Shown one piece after another: positions 51,130-59,757 of a DNA stretch of 64,000 nucleotides (position 1 is the stretch's first letter; the number at the start of each line of letters is the position of its first letter). The notes below the pieces were generated by a model. It was not told the origin of the DNA. It made no database searches and saw only the letters and a list, made by a program, of their open reading frames with translations. This DNA is from Thalassobacillus sp043497085 (GTDB taxonomy: Bacteria > Bacillota > Bacilli > Bacillales > Halobacillaceae): assembly GCA_043497085.1 (NCBI GenBank), contig JBIEKI010000014.1; one strand, given 5' to 3'. The position numbers and the translations under genes were made by a program.

Positions 51130-51157
51130 AATTGGACTCCTTAAAAGGAGCCCAATT
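51130..51157 (+). terminator. Terminator of the small membrane protein gene
   Basis: Stem AATTGGACTCC / GGAGCCCAATT with one mismatch, then TTTTTTGT. Confidence 0.85.
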
Positions 51158-51212
51158 TTTTTGTATAGGAAACAGCATTTTTCAGCACTCTAAATAAAAA
51201 AGGATGATCATG

Positions 51213-51515
51213 ATGCCATTGACGATAAATGACCAGCTGAATGTTTTATACGATTTGCTTACAGAGCAAAGTGAGGATGGCTGTGGCACAGTTGCCGAAT
51301 GCCAGCAGATTGCACGGCTTGTCCATTCCCTTCAATCAAAGCTGGCCAATCAGCCTGAGCAAAATTTACAGGATTATTTACCTGGAATTTATGATTACAG
51401 TCAACAAAGCTTATCTGACGAACAAATGACAGAACATATCTATAATAATCAAGCTAATTTAAAACACTGGGTTAGTGCTCTGGCACAGGTCAAGGACACC
51501 AGATACCATGATTAA
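51213..51515 (+). CDS. ytzH: YtzH-like protein
   Basis: About 100 residues resembling YtzH of B. subtilis, with no known function. Soluble, helical, with a Gln-rich middle. AAAGGA precedes three adjacent ATG codons; 51213 has the best spacing, 51210 and 51204 are alternatives. It overlaps the convergent ytmP by 26 bases at the 3' end. Same neighbourhood as in B. subtilis (trmB, ytzH, ytmP). Confidence 0.83.
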   Translation: MPLTINDQLNVLYDLLTEQSEDGCGTVAECQQIARLVHSLQSKLANQPEQNLQDYLPGIYDYSQQSLSDEQMTEHIYNNQANLKHWVSALAQVKDTRYHD

Positions 51516-52308
51516 CCATGAGTCGCATCAGTGATTCCGTTCGCTGAGCGGCTTCTTCTATATCTCCTCGCATGCGGTGCCATTGAATGAAAGTCAATGA
51601 TTGAGCTATCGCATACCAGGTCATACGTGTATATAAATTTTCTGTTTCTTCCACCCCGTACCTTTCCAGCCATGGCTTCCAATCCTCTTTAGGAATATAC
51701 CAGTGTAACAGCATCCCTAAGTCCATGGCAGGATCTGCCACCATCGCATTGTCCCAATCGATCAAATAAAGTTGATCATCCCTGGATAACATCCAATTAT
51801 TATGATTCATATCACAATGACAAACTACATGCTTGGCTGCTTTCACTTCCCCCAGTTTTGCTTCCAAATAATCAATCGCTATATAAATTTGTTTCCATGG
51901 ATCGATATCCTTAAAGAGACGTTCGTTCTCTTTGATATCCTCAAGGATGTCTTCTGGAAGTAACGGATGTTTGCTTATCCGCATTAGCATGTCTAACAAC
52001 TCGGAAGAATGATGGATCTTACTCAACAGTTTTGCCACCCGTGGGTGTTTCATTTCTTCCTGTTTGAGTTCACGGCCTTCCAGCCATTCCTGAGCAGTGA
52101 TAACATCACCATTTTCCAACCTTTTTGTCCATACGAGCTTAGGTACGATTCCTTCTGCAGACAATACAGCCAGGAAAGGGGATGAATTCCGCTTCAAGAA
52201 TAGACGTTTATTATTATTTTGTGCATAATAGGCCTCACCAGTCGATCCACCGGCTGGTGTAATGGTCCATTCTTCTCCAAGTATGTGTTCCAAGCGTTTC
52301 ACCTTCAA
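51490..52308 (-). CDS. ytmP: Aminoglycoside/choline kinase-like phosphotransferase YtmP
   Basis: 272 residues of the APH/choline-kinase fold: N-lobe to about 95, and catalytic loop HCDMNHNNWMLS with the DFG-like LIDWDNA. Substrate unknown; relatives include choline, ethanolamine and aminoglycoside kinases. The position beside trmB and ytzH and the order match B. subtilis. Overlaps ytzH by 26 bases. Confidence 0.87.
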   Translation of the reverse strand: MKVKRLEHILGEEWTITPAGGSTGEAYYAQNNNKRLFLKRNSSPFLAVLSAEGIVPKLVWTKRLENGDVITAQEWLEGRELKQEEMKHPRVAKLLSKIHHSSELLDMLMRISKHPLLPEDILEDIKENERLFKDIDPWKQIYIAIDYLEAKLGEVKAAKHVVCHCDMNHNNWMLSRDDQLYLIDWDNAMVADPAMDLGMLLHWYIPKEDWKPWLERYGVEETENLYTRMTWYAIAQSLTFIQWHRMRGDIEEAAQRTESLMRLMVNHGIWCP

Positions 52309-52459
52309 TTCCTCAAATCTTTAAGTATTGCCGTGCCATAAGCGGTATTATAAGTATACATGATTTTCTTTCCATAGCCAGTAAAAGTTTTACCCTGCTG
52401 TATGATACACGTTTTATAGAATATCTTATCTCCCCGGCCAATTTCAAGAACTAGCTTCT

Positions 52460-53386
52460 TTATCCCAAATAAACCATTCGCTTTTGCTCTGGTATTTCCA
52501 TTTTACAAAAACGGCACGAGCCGACTTCCCCATCGACCTGTACAGGAATCTTGGATGGCGACTCTACGGTAATCGCTCTGCCCTTATATTGTTTAACTTC
52601 TCTTAAAGATGTGTGTTTCCCAAAAAATACGGTAATAAACAATAAAAGTATTTTCCACTTAGGCAGTGATTCGACTACGATGACTGAATAGAAGTCTTTT
52701 TTTAAACTGGCTTGTGGAGCGATCTTCATTCCACCCCCATAATATGGGTGTCTGGAAACAGTTATCATATAAGCACCCTTTACATGTTTTACTTTCCCAT
52801 CAATGGTAAGGGTGATATCTAATGATTGATAAGCTGGAATTACTGTGAAAAAGGCAAGGACGTAACTCATAAAACCTATTCTCATCCTGTTGAAAACTTT
52901 TTTGAAGGATGAGTTATCCGCTTTATAAGCAACTTCAGCGTCCAGACCAAAACCAATACTGTTCATAAAATGCCGGGGGTTCTTGACGTCATTATGAAAC
53001 CGGTAAGCCCCTGGTTTGAAGGTTAAGACTTTGGGATGGTCGATAATTCGTTTGAATAAGGTAACGGAATTTGTATGTATGCCTGCACCTCGCGCAAAGT
53101 CATTTCCAGAGCCAGCGGGTATAACGGCAAGAGGAATTTCAGGATAGTGCTTCATACCATTTAGCACTTCATGTAATGTCCCGTCTCCTCCAATGATAAT
53201 CACGGTTTTTATCTTTTCGTGATAAATTTCAGTTACTTGTTTCGCAATCTCTTCCGCATGCCCTTTATAATCGGTGATAAATGATCTGCATTGATTCGCT
53301 TGAAATGAAGGATCACGCTGAATCTTCTCTAAAATAGTTAAGGCTCTGCCATTACCAGCAATCGTATTTACAATGACAATATGCAT
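52460..53386 (-). CDS. ytlR: Diacylglycerol-kinase-family lipid kinase YtlR
   Basis: 308 residues, DAGK catalytic domain with GGDGTLHEVLNG (about 69-80) and PAGSGNDFARG. Phosphorylates a lipid or sphingosine-like substrate; the exact one is unknown. The ATG at 53386 has AGGGGGGAAGAG; frame to 53410 unsupported. First of the YtlR/Q/P group on minus in genomic order, transcribed after ytlQ. Confidence 0.9.
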   Translation of the reverse strand: MHIVIVNTIAGNGRALTILEKIQRDPSFQANQCRSFITDYKGHAEEIAKQVTEIYHEKIKTVIIIGGDGTLHEVLNGMKHYPEIPLAVIPAGSGNDFARGAGIHTNSVTLFKRIIDHPKVLTFKPGAYRFHNDVKNPRHFMNSIGFGLDAEVAYKADNSSFKKVFNRMRIGFMSYVLAFFTVIPAYQSLDITLTIDGKVKHVKGAYMITVSRHPYYGGGMKIAPQASLKKDFYSVIVVESLPKWKILLLFITVFFGKHTSLREVKQYKGRAITVESPSKIPVQVDGEVGSCRFCKMEIPEQKRMVYLG

Positions 53387-53491
53387 CTCTTCCCCCCTAG
53401 TTACCAGCAAAGCCTTTCGTGAGTCTATTATACTACAAACAATGCAAAGGTAGTACTTACAGACTCAGCTGCTCGAAAATAGTTTAAACTG

Positions 53492-54400
53492 TCACTCCCC
53501 GTTTACGAAGCCTTGATCTTCCTGATCCCATTCCGGACGCCTTATGGCAGTAGTCTGGCTATGTTTAACAAGAGCTTCAGCTGCCTTCAATTGCGAATGC
53601 TTTAATGGAGAACGCAATTTTCTTTTTTCTTCAAACCATTTTTGGTACTCAACTTTACCAATATAACTTGTATGGAAATTTTCATTTGTAGATTTAAACT
53701 CATTTTCAGGTGCGAGTATCACTTTGCTATATGGGAAATCAATTCCATATTTGGAAAGAACACTTTTCACGTAAGTTTCACTCCGGTTCAAAGCAATCAA
53801 TGGGCTGATGATCTTTGAACTGCTATGCTCATCTTTGATATACCAGGTTCTGTTATCTTCTGTTACTATCACCGAATTAGCAGAAGCCTCCATGAAATGA
53901 ATTATTTCAATCCCAATGGGGCCAATCAGGATTGTATTTATTTCCATCGGTGCTTGTTTGATTTTGACTAGCGGCTCATACATGATAAGAAACGTATCGG
54001 GAAACCGCTGTAAAAAGTATTTCAATTGCTTATCATGTTTATAATCTGGGTCTAAAAATGATTTCTCCCATAGCGTTGATGTTGCCCATTTTAATTGAAC
54101 AGAAAAAAGATTATCAAGAAAAATTTGCTTTCCATCATCTAAGGACGTTGGAGGCTCAGGAGAAGGATCCTGAGTCGTCTCTTCTTTATCTTGTCTCTTG
54201 AACAGGCGTTTCCATTTAGAAGGAGGTTCGTCTTTATCAGATGGTGGAGGCGGTTGCTCCAAACCCAAACGCTGTTCGGTCCACTTTTGTTTCATTGTCT
54301 CCCAGTGCTTCTTTTTGGCACGGATATATTGGCCGGGATATTTATACATATCAGTTTCATAACGGGAAATATAATCCTGAAGCTTAATCAACTGTGCCAT
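53492..54400 (-). CDS. ytlQ: YtlQ-like protein with a degenerate nuclease-like fold
   Basis: 302 residues, soluble. A proline- and acid-rich stretch (about 55-90, PPPPSDKDEPP) precedes the folded part. The segment EINTILIGPIGIEIIHFME resembles the core of NERD/PD-(D/E)xK domains (EIDHLLxGPxGVFVIExK), but the active-site Asp, Glu and Lys are not conserved, so nuclease activity is doubtful. The start at 54400 has GGGGTGA upstream. It lies four bases after ytlP and 105 before ytlR. The NERD relation is my reading of the pattern, not a search result. Confidence 0.75.
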   Translation of the reverse strand: MAQLIKLQDYISRYETDMYKYPGQYIRAKKKHWETMKQKWTEQRLGLEQPPPPSDKDEPPSKWKRLFKRQDKEETTQDPSPEPPTSLDDGKQIFLDNLFSVQLKWATSTLWEKSFLDPDYKHDKQLKYFLQRFPDTFLIMYEPLVKIKQAPMEINTILIGPIGIEIIHFMEASANSVIVTEDNRTWYIKDEHSSSKIISPLIALNRSETYVKSVLSKYGIDFPYSKVILAPENEFKSTNENFHTSYIGKVEYQKWFEEKRKLRSPLKHSQLKAAEALVKHSQTTAIRRPEWDQEDQGFVNGE

Positions 54401-54404
54401 AATG

Positions 54405-54968
54405 TCACCCCAATTCGATCGTCTCGACAATTTCATACTTAGTCGCTTTTGCGGGATGGATACGGAAGATATGAAACCGGTCGACCGGTAAAATCATTGT
54501 TTCTTTCAAGTTCTCCAGTTTCTCATTCGGAAAAATACCTTCCTGCTCTTCCTTCCACTTTTTCGCTATCGTGATATGAGGACGGTATGGTCGGTTTTCT
54601 TCTGGAAAACCAACACGTTTCAGTCGTGATTCCACAATTTCTTTCAAATTTAATAAAGAAGGATGCTTCTCCACTTCCATGAATAAAACTCTCGGCTTAT
54701 GTTTTTGACCAAAAAATTTCAGATCTGACGCTTCGATATGGAAAGGAGCAGGGTACGATGCTGCCTCTTCCTTCAGCACATGCAGCACCTCATTAATATT
54801 TTTCGTATCTACCGCTCCGAGAAATTTCAATGTAATATGAAAATCTTCTGGATGCGTCCATGTTTTGTATTCTATCACCTGTTTCAGTTCTGTTTGCCAG
54901 TCTTTCAGAACCTGACGTATTTCCTCGGAAATAGGCACGCCAATGAAATAATGAGGTGTTCCTGTCAT
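54405..54968 (-). CDS. thpR: RNA 2',3'-cyclic phosphodiesterase
   Basis: 187 residues of the 2H phosphoesterase family (ThpR/LigT; B. subtilis YtlP). Two HxT motifs are visible: FHITLKFLGAV (about 42-52) and PHITIAKKW (about 130-138). Hydrolyses 2',3'-cyclic phosphates to 2'-phosphates. GGAGG precedes ATG 54968 by nine bases, while the ATG at 54977 overlaps the site. It follows an MFS transporter gene by five bases. Confidence 0.93.
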   Translation of the reverse strand: MTGTPHYFIGVPISEEIRQVLKDWQTELKQVIEYKTWTHPEDFHITLKFLGAVDTKNINEVLHVLKEEAASYPAPFHIEASDLKFFGQKHKPRVLFMEVEKHPSLLNLKEIVESRLKRVGFPEENRPYRPHITIAKKWKEEQEGIFPNEKLENLKETMILPVDRFHIFRIHPAKATKYEIVETIELG

Positions 54969-54973
54969 TGTAA

Positions 54974-56152
54974 TCATCCTCCTTCTAAATAGATTTGTTT
55001 ACCTTCCCGTTTACTTACCACTACAATCAAGACCATACCTGTAAAAGTCATGGCAGAGAAAAAGCCATACATCCCGAATACATGGAGAGCATCAATCCAT
55101 ACCCCGCCTATAAATGTGAAAAATGCGTTTCCCAACCCATTTCCTACAGCAGAGTACAACCCTACCGCTGTTGCAATCACATCTTTAGGCGCGAGTTCCC
55201 TTACCAGTATCAAAGCAGCAGGTATATAAAGTCCGACTGATACACCTTGCATGACTGTCGTTGCGTAAACGATCCCGCTCGAAGGTTCAAAGGCATATAT
55301 AAGCCAACGGAAGAATGAAACAGAAGAGCTGATAATCAATACTCGAAAAATACCCAGCTTATCAATTATAAATTGGGATATTTTCATAAAAGGGGCTTCA
55401 CTTCCCGCAGCAAATAAAAACGCTATTCCTACTGCTGTTAGTGTCCCACCAACAGTTAAAATGAATGTACCGAAGTAATAATTGTTGGCTAAAACCGGCC
55501 CAAATACTAAGAAATTTGAAAGTAAAAAAATCATAAAGCTTTTTTGTTTGGTTAACACCTTTAGGCCTTCACGAAAAGATACGGCCACACCTTCCCCATG
55601 TTTGGGGAATTGAGAGAGTGATAACAAAGCGAGAATAAGTCCTCCACTAAAAAATATGAATACCCAATTCAGAGATCCGGCTACCTCCGTGACACGCCCT
55701 AACACAAAAACAGCCACAGCAAAACCGATTGCTCCCCATAACCGGATATTTCCGTATTGTTTCCCATGCTGTTGCACATAACTTAGAGACAAACTATCGG
55801 AGAGAGGTACAATAGCTGATTGAAATACTGCGATGATCAGCATACCTGCATATAAAAATATAAAACCTTGCCAAAGGGGGTAAAGTAAGCCCAAAATAGC
55901 AGCCAATAATGTCGCAATTGCCAGCAGCCTTCTTGTTCGTTTGGTGTGATCACTAATCATTCCCCATAGTGGTTGAATGAAAATAGTGACTAAAGGCAAT
56001 GCAGCAATAATCAATCCAATTTGCGTATGATTCAATCCTTTTTCTTCTTCTAAAAAGATGGATAACAGTGGAAAGAGGGCCCCGAAACCAAAGAATGTGA
56101 AAAAATAGTAGATTTGGAAAAAACGATAAGTCTTATGTTTGTATTCCTGCAT
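54974..56152 (-). CDS. MFS transporter (LacY-like permease family)
   Basis: About 390 residues with 12 hydrophobic segments. The MFS loop between segments 2 and 3 reads PLWGMISDHTKRTRRLL, and the profile fits the MFS_1-like group that includes LacY-like and nucleoside permeases. Substrate unknown. Start ATG at 56152 with AGAGAGGGT; the GTG-started frame to 56182 is weaker. Close to pepV (32 bases), so may be co-transcribed. Confidence 0.87.
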   Translation of the reverse strand: MQEYKHKTYRFFQIYYFFTFFGFGALFPLLSIFLEEEKGLNHTQIGLIIAALPLVTIFIQPLWGMISDHTKRTRRLLAIATLLAAILGLLYPLWQGFIFLYAGMLIIAVFQSAIVPLSDSLSLSYVQQHGKQYGNIRLWGAIGFAVAVFVLGRVTEVAGSLNWVFIFFSGGLILALLSLSQFPKHGEGVAVSFREGLKVLTKQKSFMIFLLSNFLVFGPVLANNYYFGTFILTVGGTLTAVGIAFLFAAGSEAPFMKISQFIIDKLGIFRVLIISSSVSFFRWLIYAFEPSSGIVYATTVMQGVSVGLYIPAALILVRELAPKDVIATAVGLYSAVGNGLGNAFFTFIGGVWIDALHVFGMYGFFSAMTFTGMVLIVVVSKREGKQIYLEGG

Positions 56153-56183
56153 TGGCAGACCCTCTCTTCTTAAAGATGTCACG

Positions 56184-57569
56184 TTATTTTGTCAGTTGAT
56201 AAATCGCTTCTGCATAGATAGCAATCGCTTTTATCATGTCATCGATACGGACATGTTCATCTTTTTGGTGAGCCGTGTCCGGACTGTCTGAAAACATTGC
56301 GCCGTAGGCTACCCCGGTTTTTAGTGCTCTTGCATAAGTAGCACCACCGATTGATTCTACGCTTCGCTCACTTCCTGTCTGTTTATTGAATATTTCTAAT
56401 AACGTCCTTACGTCAGGGTGGTCTTCATCAATATATAGAGGCAAGAGATGATCATAAAGTTCATAATTTCCTTTCTGAATAGCTGCCACTTCTTTCATCT
56501 TGTTAATAATCGCTTCACCGTCGCTGGTAACTGGATAACGGATGTTGATACCAGCAGTAATATCACCATTTTTATAGAGAAGTGATCCAAGGTTGATCGT
56601 TAAGGCACCTGAAGCATTATCCTGCGCGTATATTCCGAGATTAGTACCTGAAGTTTCTCCGAATTGGTCGGCTAACCATGAGAAAACAGCCCTTGCTTCG
56701 TTAGATAAAGGCAACTGTGATAAAAAATTTGCTAACTCGAAAACAGCGTTGATACCTTGTTCCGGTTTGCTTGCATGAACACCTTTGCCTCTTATATTCA
56801 CTTCCACCTTGTTTCCGTGACTATTTATTTCCCCCGTCAACTCACGTTCAATAAGAAAACTCTTAAACTCTTCTTCCAGATTGGAGGGGCCATTCATCTG
56901 TAGTTTTGCTTTTGCAAAGTCTGGTACCATATTCAGGCGATCTCCACCTTCTATACTATCTACTCGCATGACATTATCTGAAGATTGAGTAAAAGAAGGA
57001 AGTTGCAAAAATCCATCGATCAATCCTTTTTCAGCATGAATGACAGGAAATGCAGCATCTGGAGAAAATCCGAACTGAGGCATTTCTTCCTGTTTAAAAT
57101 AGTAATCGATTCCCTGCCAATCCCTTTCCTCATCTGTTCCTAAAATTAGCCGCACTCTTTTTTTCGGCTCAAAACCTTGGTCTTTCAATAGTTTCATGGC
57201 AATATATGCAGCCATTACAGGGCCCTTATCATCCTGTGCCCCCCTAGCAAATAGCTGGCCCTCTCTGATTACCGGCTCAAAAGGGTTACTGCTCCAGCCT
57301 TCACCGGCAGGTACGACATCAAGATGGCCGAGTACTCCCACGATTTCGTTACCCTGTCCGTATTCAATGTGCCCGGCATAGCCTGAAATGTTCTTTACTG
57401 AAAAACCATCTTCCTGGCCGATAGAAAGCATTTCGTTCAACACATCATCTATCGGTTTTCCAAAGGGATAATGCTCATCTTCTTGGTACACGCTCGGTAT
57501 CCGTAAAATTCTTTTAACTCTCTCTTCAAATTCCTGTTGGTAGCGAGAAGCTAGCGTGGTAAAGTTCAT
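56184..57569 (-). CDS. pepV: Dipeptidase PepV
   Basis: M20-family zinc dipeptidase of 461 residues. Metal and catalytic residues: GHLDVVPAGEGW (His, Asp), RGAQDDKGPVMAAY (Asp), GTDEERDWQG (Glu), SPDAAFPVIHAEKG (Asp), and the C-terminal SIGGATYAR. Cleaves dipeptides with broad specificity in the cytoplasm. Its start codon overlaps the stop of the potassium channel gene (ATGA), with GGAGG just upstream. Confidence 0.95.
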   Translation of the reverse strand: MNFTTLASRYQQEFEERVKRILRIPSVYQEDEHYPFGKPIDDVLNEMLSIGQEDGFSVKNISGYAGHIEYGQGNEIVGVLGHLDVVPAGEGWSSNPFEPVIREGQLFARGAQDDKGPVMAAYIAMKLLKDQGFEPKKRVRLILGTDEERDWQGIDYYFKQEEMPQFGFSPDAAFPVIHAEKGLIDGFLQLPSFTQSSDNVMRVDSIEGGDRLNMVPDFAKAKLQMNGPSNLEEEFKSFLIERELTGEINSHGNKVEVNIRGKGVHASKPEQGINAVFELANFLSQLPLSNEARAVFSWLADQFGETSGTNLGIYAQDNASGALTINLGSLLYKNGDITAGINIRYPVTSDGEAIINKMKEVAAIQKGNYELYDHLLPLYIDEDHPDVRTLLEIFNKQTGSERSVESIGGATYARALKTGVAYGAMFSDSPDTAHQKDEHVRIDDMIKAIAIYAEAIYQLTK

Positions 57570-58591
57570 TTTCCTCCCTCATTTCCAATGATTTTTTTAT
57601 ACGTGACATCATCGCATATAGCGAATAGCCTGGCTTCTTCAGGGATTGGTTCGTCTAACCTCCTGTTGATGTTCAAGTCATTGCCATCCGCAATTAATGT
57701 CGCTCCTCTTTGCAACAATGATTCAAAGGCATCACGATAAGTCTTCCAGTCCCCATGTTTCGGTATCAAATACAAATCATCTCCATGTGAGCGGCTTAAT
57801 AACTGACCGTATATATTGGATACTCCGTTCATAAAGGCTGACCTTACAGCCAATGAGGATACGGTCTCATTTGAGATAATGAACTCATCTACCTGGACAT
57901 GTTTGAAATTTTTTATATGAGCTTCTTCCATCACTTCTACAATCGTATGGACATCTGGTGCCAGCGCTTCTACAGTGGAGGCAATTAACAGAGTTTTCCC
58001 ATCAATTAACTGATCGTCTTTAATCCGGTCATCTGCAAATATCATCACAGCTTTAGCAGCTGCTGCATTGGCCTTTAATAACGTTTCTTTCTGGGAAGCA
58101 TTCCCTTTTATGTAGTATATATTGTCTTTTAAGAATGGAGCTTCTTTTAAATCATCAATAATGACGATCTCAGCATTTTCATAAGTATCTATGATTTCTT
58201 TAATCGCAAAAGAGGCCTTTTGTGACCAGCCGATGATAATATAATGACTGTTATCTTTATACACGATATCACCTTCCAAACGTTTTTTTCGGAAACTAGC
58301 AAAACCGTCGACTACTTTCCCTATAACTACACCAATCAAGCCAATTCCCAGGATGTAAAGGACAATAGCTATCAAGCGTCCTGCTATGGTAACAGGATAA
58401 TAATCCCCATAACCTACTGTAGTGACCGTAGTCATCACCCACCAGAATCCGTCAAAATAAGTAGGAAAGTTCTCCTTTTCCACATTAACTATCAAAATCG
58501 TTCCCAATAGTACGAGCATCCCGCTTGATAAAAATAATACATAATTATTAATGTTGACCATCTTGGCGAGTAACTTGCGAAGTATGTACAT
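57566..58591 (-). CDS. Potassium channel with TrkA-N domain (YugO-like)
   Basis: 341 residues: two membrane segments flanking the selectivity filter TVTTVGYGDYYP (about 50-61), then a regulatory NAD-binding RCK domain (IIIGWSQKASFAIKEI... ) and a C-terminal RCK-like part. Similar in plan to B. subtilis YugO/Kch. The start at 58591 has AAAGGGGAG; the frame to 58669 lacks a site. Overlaps pepV by four bases, so co-transcribed. In Bacillus YugO-type channels serve in electrical signalling of biofilms; for this homologue that is inferred. Confidence 0.9.
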   Translation of the reverse strand: MYILRKLLAKMVNINNYVLFLSSGMLVLLGTILIVNVEKENFPTYFDGFWWVMTTVTTVGYGDYYPVTIAGRLIAIVLYILGIGLIGVVIGKVVDGFASFRKKRLEGDIVYKDNSHYIIIGWSQKASFAIKEIIDTYENAEIVIIDDLKEAPFLKDNIYYIKGNASQKETLLKANAAAAKAVMIFADDRIKDDQLIDGKTLLIASTVEALAPDVHTIVEVMEEAHIKNFKHVQVDEFIISNETVSSLAVRSAFMNGVSNIYGQLLSRSHGDDLYLIPKHGDWKTYRDAFESLLQRGATLIADGNDLNINRRLDEPIPEEARLFAICDDVTYKKIIGNEGGK

Positions 58592-58757
58592 ATCCTGCTC
58601 CCCTTTCCTAAGGTAATAGCTATGTAAATTTAGTGAAATATCTGTAAATTCCAGCTCATTTTGTAGCATATATCATAATTTTTAGTGTAAACTATAAATA
58701 ACTTCATAGCATCACCCGCACATACAATTCCAACGAATGAATCTAAGGAGTGGTTTT

Positions 58758-58976
58758 TTGAATCATTCATCATCCCGTATGCTTAACCGTATTAAATCCA
58801 TCTATCTTTATATCAGAGAGAATGGGATAGTTACGACGTCACAGCTAGCGGAAGAGTTCGGCATTACCGACCGGACAGTCCAAAGGGATTTGACAATTCT
58901 GGAATATAATGGTTTAGTGGATAGTCCACATCGCGGAAAATGGACGACAACAGAAAAGAAAGTAAAAATTTCCTAA
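58758..58976 (+). CDS. ytzE: DeoR-type helix-turn-helix protein YtzE
   Basis: 72 residues, only the N-terminal winged-helix of DeoR-like regulators (VTTSQLAEEFGITDRTVQRDLTILEYNGLV); no sugar-sensing domain. The TTG at 58758 is chosen because AAGGAG lies seven bases upstream, while the ATG at 58737 precedes that site. B. subtilis YtzE has the same size and place. A terminator shared with rsuA follows. Target unknown. Confidence 0.85.
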   Translation: MNHSSSRMLNRIKSIYLYIRENGIVTTSQLAEEFGITDRTVQRDLTILEYNGLVDSPHRGKWTTTEKKVKIS

Positions 58977-58990
58977 ATAAATCACAAAGT

Positions 58991-59013
58991 CACCCGGGCC
59001 AATTGGCCGGGTG
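58991..59013. terminator. Bidirectional terminator, ytzE and rsuA
   Basis: CACCCGGGCC / GGCCGGGTG stem with T run on plus (CTTTTTC). Confidence 0.85.
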
Positions 59014-59027
59014 CTTTTTCTTCCTTT

Positions 59028-59747
59028 TTAGAGGTTGGTTATTTCTTTCAAGTAAGTTACTTCTTCTTCTGATAATTCACGGTATTCTCCTGGGGCTAGA
59101 TCCTCGTCCAACTGGAGCGTTCCCATGCTCAACCGTTTCAGGTAGGTAACGCGTTTTCCTACAGCTTCAAACATACGTTTCACTTGATGGTATTTTCCTT
59201 CTGTAATTGTAAGTTCGATTTCCGATTCAGAACCGGAGGATAATATTTCAAGCTCGCCTGGTTTTGTGATATAACCATCGTCAAGCTTGACCCCTTGTTT
59301 GAAAGTCTCGACATCTGCATCCGTCACTTCACCATCTATGGTCGCGAAATAAGTTTTACCTATATCTTTTTTTGGTGAAGTAAGTCTATGAGCAAGCTGA
59401 CCATCGTTAGTGATCAACAGCAGCCCCTCTGTGTCTTTATCTAAACGGCCCACTGGAAAAGGGTTGAATATAAGATCTTCAGGCTGCAATATCTCAATTA
59501 CAGTTTCTTCCACTGCATCCTCCGTCGCAGATACCAGCCCATCTGGTTTATTCATCATTAAATAAATATATTCCCGGTATTCTACCATTTCACCATAGAC
59601 AGTGACCTGATCTTTATCAGGGTCAACATGTGTTTTCGGACTATTCACCGTTTCTTCGTTGACTCTGACATTACTGGACTTCAGAAGCGACTTCACTTCT
59701 TTTCTTGTCCCATAACCCATATGAGCCAACAATTTATCAATGCGCAT
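59028..59747 (-). CDS. rsuA: 16S rRNA pseudouridine(516) synthase
   Basis: Pseudouridylates U516 of 16S rRNA. 239 residues: N-terminal S4 domain (MRIDKLLAHMGYGTRKEVKS) and catalytic part with GRLDKDTEGLLLIT (catalytic Asp near 103). Symbol by homology (B. subtilis YtzG). ATG at 59747 is six bases behind GGAGG; the one before it is three. Starts 11 bases after the murJ stop, so one operon. Confidence 0.94.
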   Translation of the reverse strand: MRIDKLLAHMGYGTRKEVKSLLKSSNVRVNEETVNSPKTHVDPDKDQVTVYGEMVEYREYIYLMMNKPDGLVSATEDAVEETVIEILQPEDLIFNPFPVGRLDKDTEGLLLITNDGQLAHRLTSPKKDIGKTYFATIDGEVTDADVETFKQGVKLDDGYITKPGELEILSSGSESEIELTITEGKYHQVKRMFEAVGKRVTYLKRLSMGTLQLDEDLAPGEYRELSEEEVTYLKEITNL

Positions 59748-59757
59748 CATTTCCCTC

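Noticed and set aside
50869..51178. Two minus-strand frames opposite the 52-residue gene
   Set aside because: No ribosome sites, and they run through the promoter and terminator of the plus gene.
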